Below, piece after piece: positions 8,869 through 18,800 of a DNA stretch of 64,000 nucleotides. Both the position numbers and the translations under genes were made by a program. Positions within the stretch are counted from its first letter, which is position 1. Each line of letters starts with the position of its first letter. Source of the DNA: Microbacterium sp. (lineage in GTDB: Bacteria; Actinomycetota; Actinomycetes; Actinomycetales; Microbacteriaceae); the NCBI GenBank assembly GCA_017306415.1, contig JAFKIL010000002.1:434001-498000 (forward strand), in the 5' to 3' direction. The notes below the pieces were generated by a model. The model had not been told where the DNA came from. It searched no databases and saw nothing but the letters and a program-made list of their open reading frames with translations.

Positions 8869-9684
8869 TCAGGGCGCGTAGCACCGCACGCGCTGCACGC
8901 GGAAGCGGTGCGGGAGTGCCGCGAGGTCCCTGCTGCCGTCGGCGCGCGGCAGTTCGAACACGTCGAGCATGAGCTGGACGGGGTAGTCGATCGTCTGGGC
9001 GACCGTCTTGACCCACCGGTGGTCGACGAAGAAGCGCAGCCGCTCGGGCGTCCACTCGACGGCGTACTCGTGGAAGTCGGTGAGGTCGCCGTCGACGCGG
9101 ATCCTCTCGAAATCGGTCGACAGGCGCGGATCGGAATGCGCCTTCACCCCGACACCCACCCAGCCGCCGTCGTCGTCGATGTCCGCTCCGAAGATCTCCG
9201 CGATGCAGATCTCCCCGCAGTCGTCGGGCTGCTCCTCGAACCCGATCGGCCACAGGGCGACCATGGCGTCGGGATGCCGGATGGCTGCCATCCGGACCTC
9301 GATCACGCCGAAGCGCGGCAGCCAGAGACGTCGCTCGGGCTGCGCCTCGCGGACCACGAGGCCCTCGCGGAACCGGTGCTGGCCGATCGCCGAGCCGACC
9401 GGCCCCGACCACTGGCCGGTCTGCAGGTGCGACACGCGGACGTCGCCGTCCACGTCGGGCGCCCACGGCGGAGTGTCGACGTCGATGCGCAGTTCGAGTC
9501 CTTCGGGCCCCGCCGTCGACCGCGCCGCAGTGCGCTCCCGCGACGACCAATGCGGCAGGTAGAACGGCCACCACACGCTCTCGTCGACGATGCCCTCGTC
9601 GAACCGCTCGTCGAGGTCGAGGCGCCGGTCGGACAGATCCAGCGGCGACATGTCGGGGACCCGGACGTTCGAGGTGACGCGCAT
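8869..9684 (-). CDS. Glycoside hydrolase family 16-like protein with altered catalytic motif
   Basis: 271 residues with the beta-jellyroll pattern of GH16 (laminarinase/kappa-carrageenase clan): an N-terminal strand set, GVIEVRMAA, MVALWPIGF, then CGEICIAEIFGAD, DFHEYAVEWTPERLRFFVD and YPVQLMLDVFE. In GH16 the catalytic motif is E-x-D-x-x-E; here it is Glu158-Ile-Cys160-Ile-Ala-Glu163, so both glutamates remain but the central Asp is Cys. There is no signal peptide, which is unusual for an extracellular glucanase. The ATG at 9684 has GGGAGG 8 nt upstream; longer readings run into the inverted repeat at 9711-9790. Activity is doubtful or on an unusual substrate. Confidence 0.72.
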   Translation of the reverse strand: MRVTSNVRVPDMSPLDLSDRRLDLDERFDEGIVDESVWWPFYLPHWSSRERTAARSTAGPEGLELRIDVDTPPWAPDVDGDVRVSHLQTGQWSGPVGSAIGQHRFREGLVVREAQPERRLWLPRFGVIEVRMAAIRHPDAMVALWPIGFEEQPDDCGEICIAEIFGADIDDDGGWVGVGVKAHSDPRLSTDFERIRVDGDLTDFHEYAVEWTPERLRFFVDHRWVKTVAQTIDYPVQLMLDVFELPRADGSRDLAALPHRFRVQRVRCYAP

Positions 9685-9710
9685 GTCGGCATCCTCCCAC
9701 CGGGCGCGTG

Positions 9711-9790
9711 CAGAACTCCACGGATCCATCGCGGATAGCGCCCGAACGGCGGATACCGGCCCGACCTGCCCTGGTATCCGTGGAGTTCTG
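9711..9790. repeat. Long inverted repeat E2 (15-bp arms, 50-nt spacer)
   Basis: CAGAACTCCACGGAT (9711-9725) is perfectly inverted at 9776-9790. The spacer contains GGATACC (9751-9757), which can pair instead with GGTATCC (9773-9779) overlapping the right arm, so two exclusive folds are possible. It sits in the 247-bp divergent gap between the GH16-like gene and the acyl-CoA oxidase gene. Confidence 0.75.
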
Positions 9791-9931
9791 TCCCCCGATG
9801 TCGGGAGCGCACAATCCGACGTCACCACGGGTCCAACCCCGCTTGTGGATCACATCCAACCGATTTGGGCGTGTGTTGTGGGAGTCCTACCGTCGAAGAG
9901 TCTTCCCTCTCTCCGCCGAAAGGTGATGCCC

Positions 9932-12073
9932 ATGGCCGATGCCGTCCGCACCAAGAAGCCCTCCACCAGCAAGCGCACGCCCGCGGGCGGCGCCCCGACC
10001 GCTCCGCACACCGCCGACGAGGCGCGTGCCGCGAACGCGTCCGAGCCGCGCATCGACGTCGACCGCGTCAACGACCTGCTGCTGGGCACGTGGGCCGAGA
10101 CCCGCCGAGAGGCGCGCGAGCTGATCAAGGACCCGGCGTTCTGGCGCATCGACGGGCAGTCGATGGCCGAGCACCGCGAGCGCGTGCTCTCGCAGCTGCA
10201 CCTGCTGGTGGATGCCGGCGGATCCCGCCGCGCGTTCCCGAAGGAGTACGGCGGCCTGGAGAACAACGGCGCGAACATCGCCGGGTTCGAGGAGCTCGTC
10301 CTCGCCGACCCGAGCCTGCAGATCAAGTCCGGCGTCCAGTGGGGGCTGTTCGGATCGGCCGTCCACCAGCTCGGCACGAAGAAGCACTGGGACGCGTGGC
10401 TGCCCGACATCATCAGCCTGAAGCTTCCGGGCGCGTTCGCCATGACCGAGATCGGCCACGGGTCGGATGTCGCCTCCATCGGCACGACGGCGACCTACGA
10501 CCCCGAGACGGAGGAGTTCGTCATCCACACCCCGTTCCGCGGGGCGACGAAGGACTACCTCGGCAACGCCGCCCTCCACGGACAGGCGGCGACGGTGTTC
10601 GCCCAGCTCATCACCGGCGGCGTGAACTACGGCGTGCACTGCTTCTTCGTGCCCATCCGCGACGCCGACGGCACCATGCGGGCCGGGATCACGAGCGAGG
10701 ACGACGGCGTCAAGGGCGGCCTCAACGGGATCGACAACGGCCGGCTGGCGTTCGACCAGGTGCGCGTGCCGCGCTTCAACCTCCTCAACCGGTACGGCGA
10801 CGTCAGCGCCGACGGCACGTACTCCAGCGACATCCCCACGCCCGGTCGGCGCTTCTTCACGATGCTCGGCGCGCTCGTGCAGGGTCGCGTCTCGCTCGAC
10901 GGGGCGGCGACGACCGGTGCCGCGCTGGCCCTCGACATCGCGGTCACCTACGCGAACCAGCGCAGGCAGTTCGACTCGGGCGCGGGCACGGCCGAGGTCG
11001 TGCTGCTCGACTACGGCAAGCACCAGCGGCGGCTGCTGCCGCGCCTCGCGACCGTGTACGCCCATGCGTTCGCGCACGACGAGTTCCTGCAGAAGTTCGA
11101 CGGCGTCTTCAGCGGACGCACCGACACCCCGGCCGAGCGCGAGGACCTCGAGACGCTCGCAGCGGCGCTCAAGCCGCTGTCGACCTGGAACGCGCTCGAC
11201 ATCATCCAGGAATGCCGCGAGGCGTGCGGCGGCTCCGGCTTCATCGCCGAGAACCGGCTGGTCGGGCTCCACCACGACCTCGACGTCTACGCGACCTTCG
11301 AGGGCGACAACAACGTGCTGCTCCAGCTCGTCGGCAAGCGGCTGCTGTCCGACTACGCGAAGCAGTTCCGGGGCAAGGATGCCGCGGCCCTCGCGCGCTA
11401 CGCCGTCGGCCAGACCGCCGGCAAGGTGTTCCACGGTGCGGGGCTCCGCCAGCTCGGACAGGCCGTGACCGACCTCGGTTCGACCCGGCGGTCGGTGGAG
11501 CTCGGCCTGCGGGCCGACCAGCAGCACGAGCTGCTCGCCGGCCGGGTGCAGCAGATGGTGGCCGACCTCGCGGCGGCCCTCCGCCCGGCGGCGAAGCTGT
11601 CGCCCGCCGAGGCGGCGGCGCTGTTCAACCTGCACCAGGCCGAGCTCATCGAGGCCGCGCGTGCACACGGCGAGCTCCTGGAGTGGGAGGCGTTCACGGA
11701 TGCCGTGAACCGCGTCGCCCACACCGCCGAGGCGGATCCGACCGCCGAGGGCACGGCCCGCGTGCTGACGTGGGTGCGCGATCTGTTCGGGCTGTCGCTC
11801 ATCGAGAAGCACCTGGCCTGGTACCTCATCAACGGCCGGCTCTCGACGCAGCGCGCGGGGAGCGTCTCGCGCTACATCGACCGGCTGTGCGCGCGGCTCC
11901 GCCCGCACGCGCAGGACCTGGTCGACGCGTGGGGCTTCGCGCCCGAGCACGTCCGCGCCCCGATCGCGTCGGGCGCCGAGCAGGCCCGCCAGGACGAGGC
12001 CCGTGCCTACTACGCCGCGCTCGCGGCATCCGGCGCCGCCCCCGTGTCGGAGAAGTCGCTCAAGAAGAAGTAG
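9932..12073 (+). CDS. Acyl-CoA oxidase/dehydrogenase family flavoprotein
   Basis: 713 residues, the length of acyl-CoA oxidases and clearly longer than the 380-400 of simple acyl-CoA dehydrogenases. After a Lys/Pro-rich, probably disordered 45 residues come the helical N domain, FAMTEIGHGSDVASIGTTATYD and FRGATKDYLGNAALHG (FAD/acyl-CoA binding middle domain), QGRVSLDGAATTGAALALDIA, and CREACGGSGFIAENRLVGLHHDLDVYATFEGDNNVL. An acyl-CoA oxidase C-terminal helical domain follows. It should catalyse the first, FAD-dependent step of fatty-acid beta-oxidation. The ATG at 9932 lies 8 nt after AAAGG; ATG 9926 is an alternative. It has its own promoter region with repeat E2 upstream. Whether O2 or ETF is the electron acceptor cannot be decided. 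Confidence 0.9.
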   Translation: MADAVRTKKPSTSKRTPAGGAPTAPHTADEARAANASEPRIDVDRVNDLLLGTWAETRREARELIKDPAFWRIDGQSMAEHRERVLSQLHLLVDAGGSRRAFPKEYGGLENNGANIAGFEELVLADPSLQIKSGVQWGLFGSAVHQLGTKKHWDAWLPDIISLKLPGAFAMTEIGHGSDVASIGTTATYDPETEEFVIHTPFRGATKDYLGNAALHGQAATVFAQLITGGVNYGVHCFFVPIRDADGTMRAGITSEDDGVKGGLNGIDNGRLAFDQVRVPRFNLLNRYGDVSADGTYSSDIPTPGRRFFTMLGALVQGRVSLDGAATTGAALALDIAVTYANQRRQFDSGAGTAEVVLLDYGKHQRRLLPRLATVYAHAFAHDEFLQKFDGVFSGRTDTPAEREDLETLAAALKPLSTWNALDIIQECREACGGSGFIAENRLVGLHHDLDVYATFEGDNNVLLQLVGKRLLSDYAKQFRGKDAAALARYAVGQTAGKVFHGAGLRQLGQAVTDLGSTRRSVELGLRADQQHELLAGRVQQMVADLAAALRPAAKLSPAEAAALFNLHQAELIEAARAHGELLEWEAFTDAVNRVAHTAEADPTAEGTARVLTWVRDLFGLSLIEKHLAWYLINGRLSTQRAGSVSRYIDRLCARLRPHAQDLVDAWGFAPEHVRAPIASGAEQARQDEARAYYAALAASGAAPVSEKSLKKK

Positions 12074-12111
12074 CCCTGCGGACCGCGGGGGCGGACGTCG
12101 GTGGCCCGGCC

Positions 12112-12124
12112 TAGGGTGAGCGGG
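12112..12124 (+). promoter_or_regulatory. Leaderless promoter of tag
   Basis: TAGGGT at 12112-12117 is followed by 6 nt and then the GTG start at 12124. This spacing places the transcription start on the start codon, a common actinobacterial arrangement. There is no ribosome-binding site. Confidence 0.6.
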
Positions 12125-12705
12125 TGACCCCGAATCCCGACATCCGCCTCGGCGCGGACGGCATCGCGCGGTGCGCGTGGGCCGGCGACGACGAGGAGTA
12201 CCGCCGCTACCACGACGAGGAGTGGGGCCGTCCGCTCCACGGCGATCGCGCGCTCTACGAGAAGCTGAGCCTCGAGGGGTTCCAGGCGGGGCTGAGCTGG
12301 ATCACGATCCTGCGCAAGCGCCCGGCGTTCCGCGCGGACTTCGCCGGCTTCGAGCCTGCTCTCGTCGCGGCGTTCGACGAGGCGGACGTCGAGCGGCTCA
12401 TGGCCGACGCGGGGATCGTCCGCAACCGCGCGAAGATCGAGGCCGTCATCTCCAACGCGAGGCTGGTGGCCGGGTTCGAGGAGGGCGCCCTCGACGCGCT
12501 GCTCTGGTCGTTCGCGCCGACGGTCGCCCGCCCGCGCCCGCGTTCGTTCGCCGAGATCCCCGCGACGACCGCCGAGTCGGAGGCGGCGTCCAAGGCGCTG
12601 CGCAAGGCCGGGTTCCGCTTCGTCGGGCCCACGACGGTGTACGCGCTCATGCAGTCGGCCGGCATGGTCGACGACCACGTCGAGGGGTGCTGGCGCGCGG
12701 TGTAG
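12124..12705 (+). CDS. tag: DNA-3-methyladenine glycosylase I
   Basis: 193 residues. This base-excision repair enzyme removes 3-methyladenine from alkylated DNA. The structural zinc site of Tag is complete: Cys17 (RCAWAG) and His30 (YHDEEWG) at the N terminus, His185 and Cys189 (DDHVEGCW) at the C terminus. The helix-hairpin-helix core runs through LYEKLSLEGFQAGLSWITILRKRPAFR and IVRNRAKIEAVI, and FRFVGPTTVYALMQSAGMVDDH completes the signature. The GTG start appears leaderless. A single-gene unit between the acyl-CoA oxidase gene and the large surface-protein gene. Confidence 0.95.
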   Translation: MTPNPDIRLGADGIARCAWAGDDEEYRRYHDEEWGRPLHGDRALYEKLSLEGFQAGLSWITILRKRPAFRADFAGFEPALVAAFDEADVERLMADAGIVRNRAKIEAVISNARLVAGFEEGALDALLWSFAPTVARPRPRSFAEIPATTAESEAASKALRKAGFRFVGPTTVYALMQSAGMVDDHVEGCWRAV

Positions 12706-12720
12706 CGGCACAGCCGGCGG

Positions 12721-12769
12721 GGATGGGTGATTCTCCCCATCCGGATCGGCGCGGCGTGCGGGTTAGGGT
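12721..12769 (+). promoter_or_regulatory. Shared upstream element, copy 1 (secretion locus promoter)
   Basis: GGATGGG and CCCATCC form an imperfect dyad at 12721-12742. The box TCCCCAT ends at 12740, and TTAGGGT (-10-like) begins at 12763, exactly 28 nt after the first C of CCCCAT. The same box, spacing and -10 type recur upstream of the WXG100 gene (34081-34124). This is the likely promoter of the large operon beginning with the Ig/Fn3 gene; the leader would be about 90 nt. Confidence 0.6.
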
Positions 12770-12865
12770 GGAGGAGCACATCCGTCCGTTGTTCCGCTCA
12801 CCGTTCACGCCGGTGGGTTCCGGCGGCACGCACGAGTCCAACAGCCCCGGGGGAGGCCAAGGCCG

Positions 12866-15800
12866 ATGAAGTCGTTCGCGTGGCTCCGCGCGCGCCCGCG
12901 CGCGTTCGCCTCGGTGGCTGTCATCGCCGCGGGCGCGGTCGCCCTGACGACCCTGGCGTTCGTCTACCAGGGCAACCCGACGACCGAGGTCGACCTCAAC
13001 GACGGGAGCGTGTGGGTCACGAAGCAGTCGAGCCTCATGGTCGGCCACTTCAACCACGAGTCCCGTGTGCTCGACGGTGGCCTGCGCGCGGCATCCGACC
13101 AGTACGACGTCCTGCAGTCCGGCGACACGGTGCTGCTCCACGACGAGAGCGGCAACGCGATCACGGCCGTCGACCCCGCGACGGTGGCGCTCACCAGCTC
13201 CGCCGACCTCCCCGCCGGTGCACAGGTCGTGCTCGGCGGCCAGACGGTCGCGGTCCTCGATCCCGCCAAGGGCTCGCTCTGGGTCGTGCCCGCCGGCGGG
13301 ATCTCGGGCTTCACCGCGGCCAGCACGCGTCCCGTCGCGCGTCTCGGCGCGGATGCCGCGGTCACGGTGGGCGGCGACGGCACCGTCTACGCGGTCTCCG
13401 TGAAGAACCGGAAGCTCGTCACGGTGCCCGTCGACGCGGAGGGCGTGCCCGGCGCGGTGTCGACCGCGGCGCTGGATGCACTTCCCGCCACCGCGAAGGC
13501 GAGCATCACGGTCGTGGGCACCACGCCCGTCGTGCTCGACTCGGCGAGCGGCACCGTGCTGGACGCATTCGGACTGCACGAGAAGCTCAAGGGCGGCGAG
13601 TCCGCCGTCCTGCAGCAGCCCTCCGCATCGGCCGACGCGGTGACGGTCGCCACGACGGACGCGCTGCTGCGCGTGCCGCTCGACGGTTCCACGCCCACGT
13701 CGCGCGCGGCCGGCGGCTCGGGTGTCGCGGCCGCACCGGTGTGGCTCAACGGCTGCGCCTACGGGGCATGGTCGGGGTCCGCCCGATATGTGCGCGACTG
13801 CCCCGGCACGGCCGACGACATGGCGATGGACGTGCCGGGCGCCGATGCCCGCACGCAGCTGGAGTTCCGGGTCAACCGGGACGTCGTGGTCCTCAACGAC
13901 ATCGTCGGCGGGTCGGCGTGGATGGCCAGCGACAGCATGCAGCAGGTCGACAACTGGGACGACCTCACCCCGCCGAAGGGCGACACCGAGGACAACGACG
14001 AGACGACCACCGAGCAGACGATCCAGAACACGCTGCCCAAGCGGTCCGCGAAGAACACCCCGCCGATCGCGAACGACGACTCCTACGGCGTGCGCCCCGG
14101 CCGGACGACGATCCTCCCCGTCCTCGACAACGACACCGATGCCGACGGCGACGTGCTCACCGTCAGCGTGCCGGACGGCGACCCGCGCGTCGGGAAGCTC
14201 CAGACGATCAACAACGGCTCCGGGCTGCAGATCGCCGTGCCCGAGGACGCCACGGGCGCGGCGAGCTTCCGCTACACGGTCGACGACGGCCGCCAGGGCA
14301 CGGCATCCGCGACGGTGCAGCTCGCCGTGCACCCCTGGAACGTCAACGGCGCCCCGAAGCAGAAGCGCGTCACCGCCCTCACGATCGAGTCCGGCGGGGT
14401 GCTCACCTACAACGTGCTCTCCGACTGGATCGATCCGGACGGCGACAACCTCTTCCTCACCTCCGCGCAGGCCGCCCCCGGCGACGAGGCCGAGGTCAGC
14501 AGCGACGGCCGCATCACCTATCGCGCCCTCAGCGGCACGCTGGGCCGCAAGGACGTCAAGATCTTCGTGTCCGACGGGCAGAAGGTGACCGAGGGCACCG
14601 TCCGGTTCGACGTGCGTCCGCAGGGCTCCACCGAGCCGGTCACCACCGCCGACCACGTGATCGCCCACGTGGGGCAGCCGGTCACCGTCTCGCCGCTGGT
14701 GAACGACTTCAGCTCGGGGACGCAGGAGCTCCGGCTCACGCGCGTCGACGACGTCGCAGGGGCGACCGTGACCCCGGACTTCGCCAGCAAGACGTTCTCG
14801 TTCGTCTCGAAGAGCGTGGGCACGTACTACGTGTCGTACCTCGTGGCGGCCGGATCGGCGAGCGCGACCGGGATCGTGCGCGTCGATGTCGTGCCCGACT
14901 CGGACAGCGATCTCCCGCCGGTCGCCGTGCGCGACGTGGCCCTGCTGCCGAGCGGCGGGGACGTGCTCGTCAACGTGCTCGCGAACGACTCCGACCCGGC
15001 CGGGGGCATCCTGGTCGTCCAGTCGGTGTCGGTGCCGCAGAACTCCGGCGTCTCGGTGGCCGTGCTCAATCACGAGACGCTGCGCGTCAGCGACCAGGGC
15101 ACGCTCGACCAGCAGGTGACCATCGGCTACACGATCTCCAACGGCCGGCACAGCGCCACCGGGCAGGTGATCGTGGTGCCTGTTCCCGCACCGTCGACCC
15201 TGCGGCCGCCGGTGGCCAACGACGACCACGTGGTCGTGCGCGCGGGCGACATCGTGACGATCCCGGTCCTCGACAACGACGTCGACCCGAACGGGGGCAG
15301 GCTCACCGTCGCGCCCAAGCTCGTGCCGCCCCTCGTCTCCGCGAAGGACGGCGAGGCGTTCGTCTCGCAGAACACCGTCCGCTTCCGCGCCACCGACAAG
15401 CCCGGCACCGTGTACCTCACCTATCAGGCGGTGGACGCGACCGGCCAGAAGGATGCGGGGTACGTGACCATCCAGGTCCTGCCCGTGAACCGGGCGACGA
15501 ACACGGCGCCCCGCCCCAAGGACATCACCGCCCGCGTGCTGAGCGGGTCGGAGGTGCGCATCCCGATCCCGCTCGACGGCATCGACGCGGACGGCGACTC
15601 CGTCGACCTCGTGGGGATCGCCTCCGCGCCGGCGAAGGGCAGCGTCGTCGAGACCGGTGCGGACTACCTCGTCTATCGTGCGATCGGCTCGTCGACGGGC
15701 GTCGACACCTTCTCGTATCGCGTGCGCGACCGGCTCGGCAAGGAGGGGACCGCGACCATCCGCGTCGGCATCGCCCCCGCGGCATCCGTCAATCAGGCCC

Positions 15801-18800
15801 CGTACGCCGTGAAGGACAGCGTCGTGATGCGGCCCGGCCGCTCGGTCGCGGTGCCCGTGCTCGCCAACGACTCCGACCCCGAGGGCGACGCCATCGGCCT
15901 CGTCACGAACGGGCTGGTGCTGCCGAAGGTGCCGGGCCTCCGCGCGAAGGTGGTGGGCGACCGCGTCGAGGTGACCGCGCCGGACGCCCCGGTCGAGACC
16001 TCGCTGCAGTACACGATCCGCGATGCGCGGGGCGCGCAGGCGGTCGCGGTGCTCCAGATCTCGGTCAAGAAGGATGTGCCGCTTCTCGCACCGGTCGCCC
16101 GCGACGACCGGGTGCGCGCCCAGGACATCAAGGGCGGGTCGGTCGACGTCGACGTGCTGGCGAACGACGAGGATCCGGACGGCACCGTCTCGGCGCTCAC
16201 GCTCTCCGTCGAGGGGTCCACCGCGCAGGTGCTCCCCGACCGGAAGGTGCGGGTGAAGCTCGATGCGGACGAGCAGCTCATCACGTACACCGTCACCGAC
16301 CAGGACGGCCTCACCGCGTCGGCCTTCATCCACGTCCCGTCGGTCGACGGACTGCCGCCGACCCTCCTGTCCACGAAGCCGGTCACGGTCAAGAGCGGCG
16401 AGACGAAGAAGCTCCCCCTGAGCGACTATGTGCGGGTGTCCGACGGCCGCACACCCGTCATCACGGAGGCCGGCAAGGTCGTCGCGGTGCACGGAGACGG
16501 CGCGGAGCTGGTGCAGGACCAGTCGACTCTCGTCTACACGTCGGCGAAGAACTACTACGGTCCCGACGCGATCACGTTCGAGGTCACCGACGGCACCGGC
16601 CCCGACGACCCGAAGGGTCACAAGGCGACGCTCGTGCTGCCGATCACGGTCGTCCCGCCGGACAACGTGCAGCCCACGTTCGTGGACGGGCAGATGTCGG
16701 TGGCGCCGGGGGAGGACGCCATCGGCCTCGACCTGCGTCCGTTGACGACCGATCCGGACGAGGGCGACCTCGCGGGCATGAGGTACAGCATCGCCGGCGC
16801 CGTCCCGGCGGGCTTCACCGCCCAGATCGACGGGCAGACCCTGAAGGTCAAGGCCGACGCGAAGACGCCGAAGGGTGCAGGGGCGACCATCCGGCTGCGC
16901 ATCACCGACGGCCAGACCGCCCCCGTCGAGGGGTCCGTCGCCGTTCGCGTGACCGCGTCGACGCGACCGCTCGCGACCGCCAACGACGACATCGTGCCGG
17001 AGGCGCATCAGGGGGAGACGATCTCGGTCCCGGTGCTCGACAACGACTTCAACCCGTTCCCCGGGACCCCGCTCAAGGTCGTGTCGGCCGTCACCGAGAC
17101 CGGCGACGGCGCTCCTCCGGTCATCCAAGGCGACAAGGTGCTGGTCACCCCCGCGAAGAGCTTCGTCGGCCGCATGGTGGTCCAGTACCGGGTGCAGGAT
17201 GCCACGGGCGACGTCGACCGCGAGGTGCAGGGCCGCATCGAGCTCACGGTGCAGGGCAAGCCCGGCGCGCCCGGAACGCCCACCGTGTCGAGCGTCCAGG
17301 ACCGCACAGTGGTGCTGTCGTGGACGCCGTCCGCCGATAACGGCGCCGAGATCACGAAGTACACGGTGCGATCGACCTCGGGGGCGTACTCGAAGGTGTG
17401 CCAGGCGACCACGTGCACGCTCGACGGGCTGACCAACAACGTGGAGTACAACTTCACGGTGGTCGCCACGAACCGCGTCGGCGACTCGCCCGCCTCCCCG
17501 CCGTCCGAGACGGCCCGTCCCGACGCCCGTCCGGACACCCCGCAGGCGCCCACGCTGGCGTTCGGCGACCAGAGCCTCAAGGTCGCGTGGGTGACGCCGT
17601 CGACGCCCGGTTCGCCGGTCGAGTCGTTCAATCTCGAGATCTCGCCCGCGCCGCCGTCGGGCATCGTGCAGAAGACCGGCGTGAAGGGCAACTCCCTCAC
17701 GTGGGACGGGCTGGAGAACGGCGTCGCGTACCAGGTCCGCGTCCAGGCGGTGAACCGCGCACCCGAGCCGTCGAGCTGGAGCGCATGGTCGGCGACCGAG
17801 ATCCCCGCCCGCGCTCCCGACGCCCCCGGGCAGCCCTCGACGCAGCGGCTGCAGTCCGTCGGGTCGCAGGCTCAGATGCAGGTGTCGTGGAACGCCCCCG
17901 CCGCCAACGGCGGCCCGATCTCCGGCTACCAGCTCGACGCGCTGCAGGGCTCGACCGTCGTCAAGACGGTGTCGGTGCCGGCGGGTCAGACGTCGCAGGC
18001 GGTCGTCATCCCCACGTCGACGACGGACTACGTCTTCCGGGTGCGTGCCGAGAACAAGGCGGGCTGGGGCGCGTTCAGCCCCACGTCCGCCCCGCGCCGG
18101 GCCTTCGGCTCGCCGGGTGCGCCGACCATCACCTCCGCCACCCCGGGCGACCGCAGCATCACCGTGCAGTACACGGCGGCCGACGGCAACGGCGCGACCA
18201 GCAGCGAGCTCGCGTACGAGTACTCGGTCAACGGCGGCACGACCTGGAGCAGCAACTGGGACGGCCACACGATCACGGGGCTGAACAACGGCACGTCCTA
18301 CACGGTCCGTGTGCGCGCCTACGCCGCGATGGACGGCACCCGCTACGACGGCGCCGTGTCGAACTCCTCGGCCGCGGTGAAGCCCTACGGGCTTCCCGGC
18401 ACTCCGGGGGCGGATGCCTCGGCCAGCGGCACGAACATCACCTTCAGCTGGTCCGCGCCGAACGACAACGGGGCGACGATCGACCAGACGCGCATCCGGT
18501 TCGACGGGGGCGCCTGGCAGTCCGTCGGCAACAGCGGCTCGACGACGAAGGGCTACGGCCACTCCGAGACGCACACCATCGAGGTGCAGGCCCACAACAA
18601 GGCCGGGTGGAGCTCGATCGGCTCCGCGTCGGCGCGCACCTCCGACCCGCCGTCGCCGTCGGCCACGGTGTCGCGCGGCGCCTCGCACACGAGCGCCACC
18701 TGCACGAGCTCGCAGTGCGCGTACTTCAAGGTGACGGTGTCCAACTTCCCGGCGGGGAGCCACCGGGTCTACTGCAACGCGACCGGCCCGTACGGCGGAA

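Noticed and set aside
9685-9828. Longer N terminus for the GH16-like protein
   Set aside because: The extension reads through repeat E2, has no homology-like character, and the ATG at 9684 has a good ribosome-binding site.
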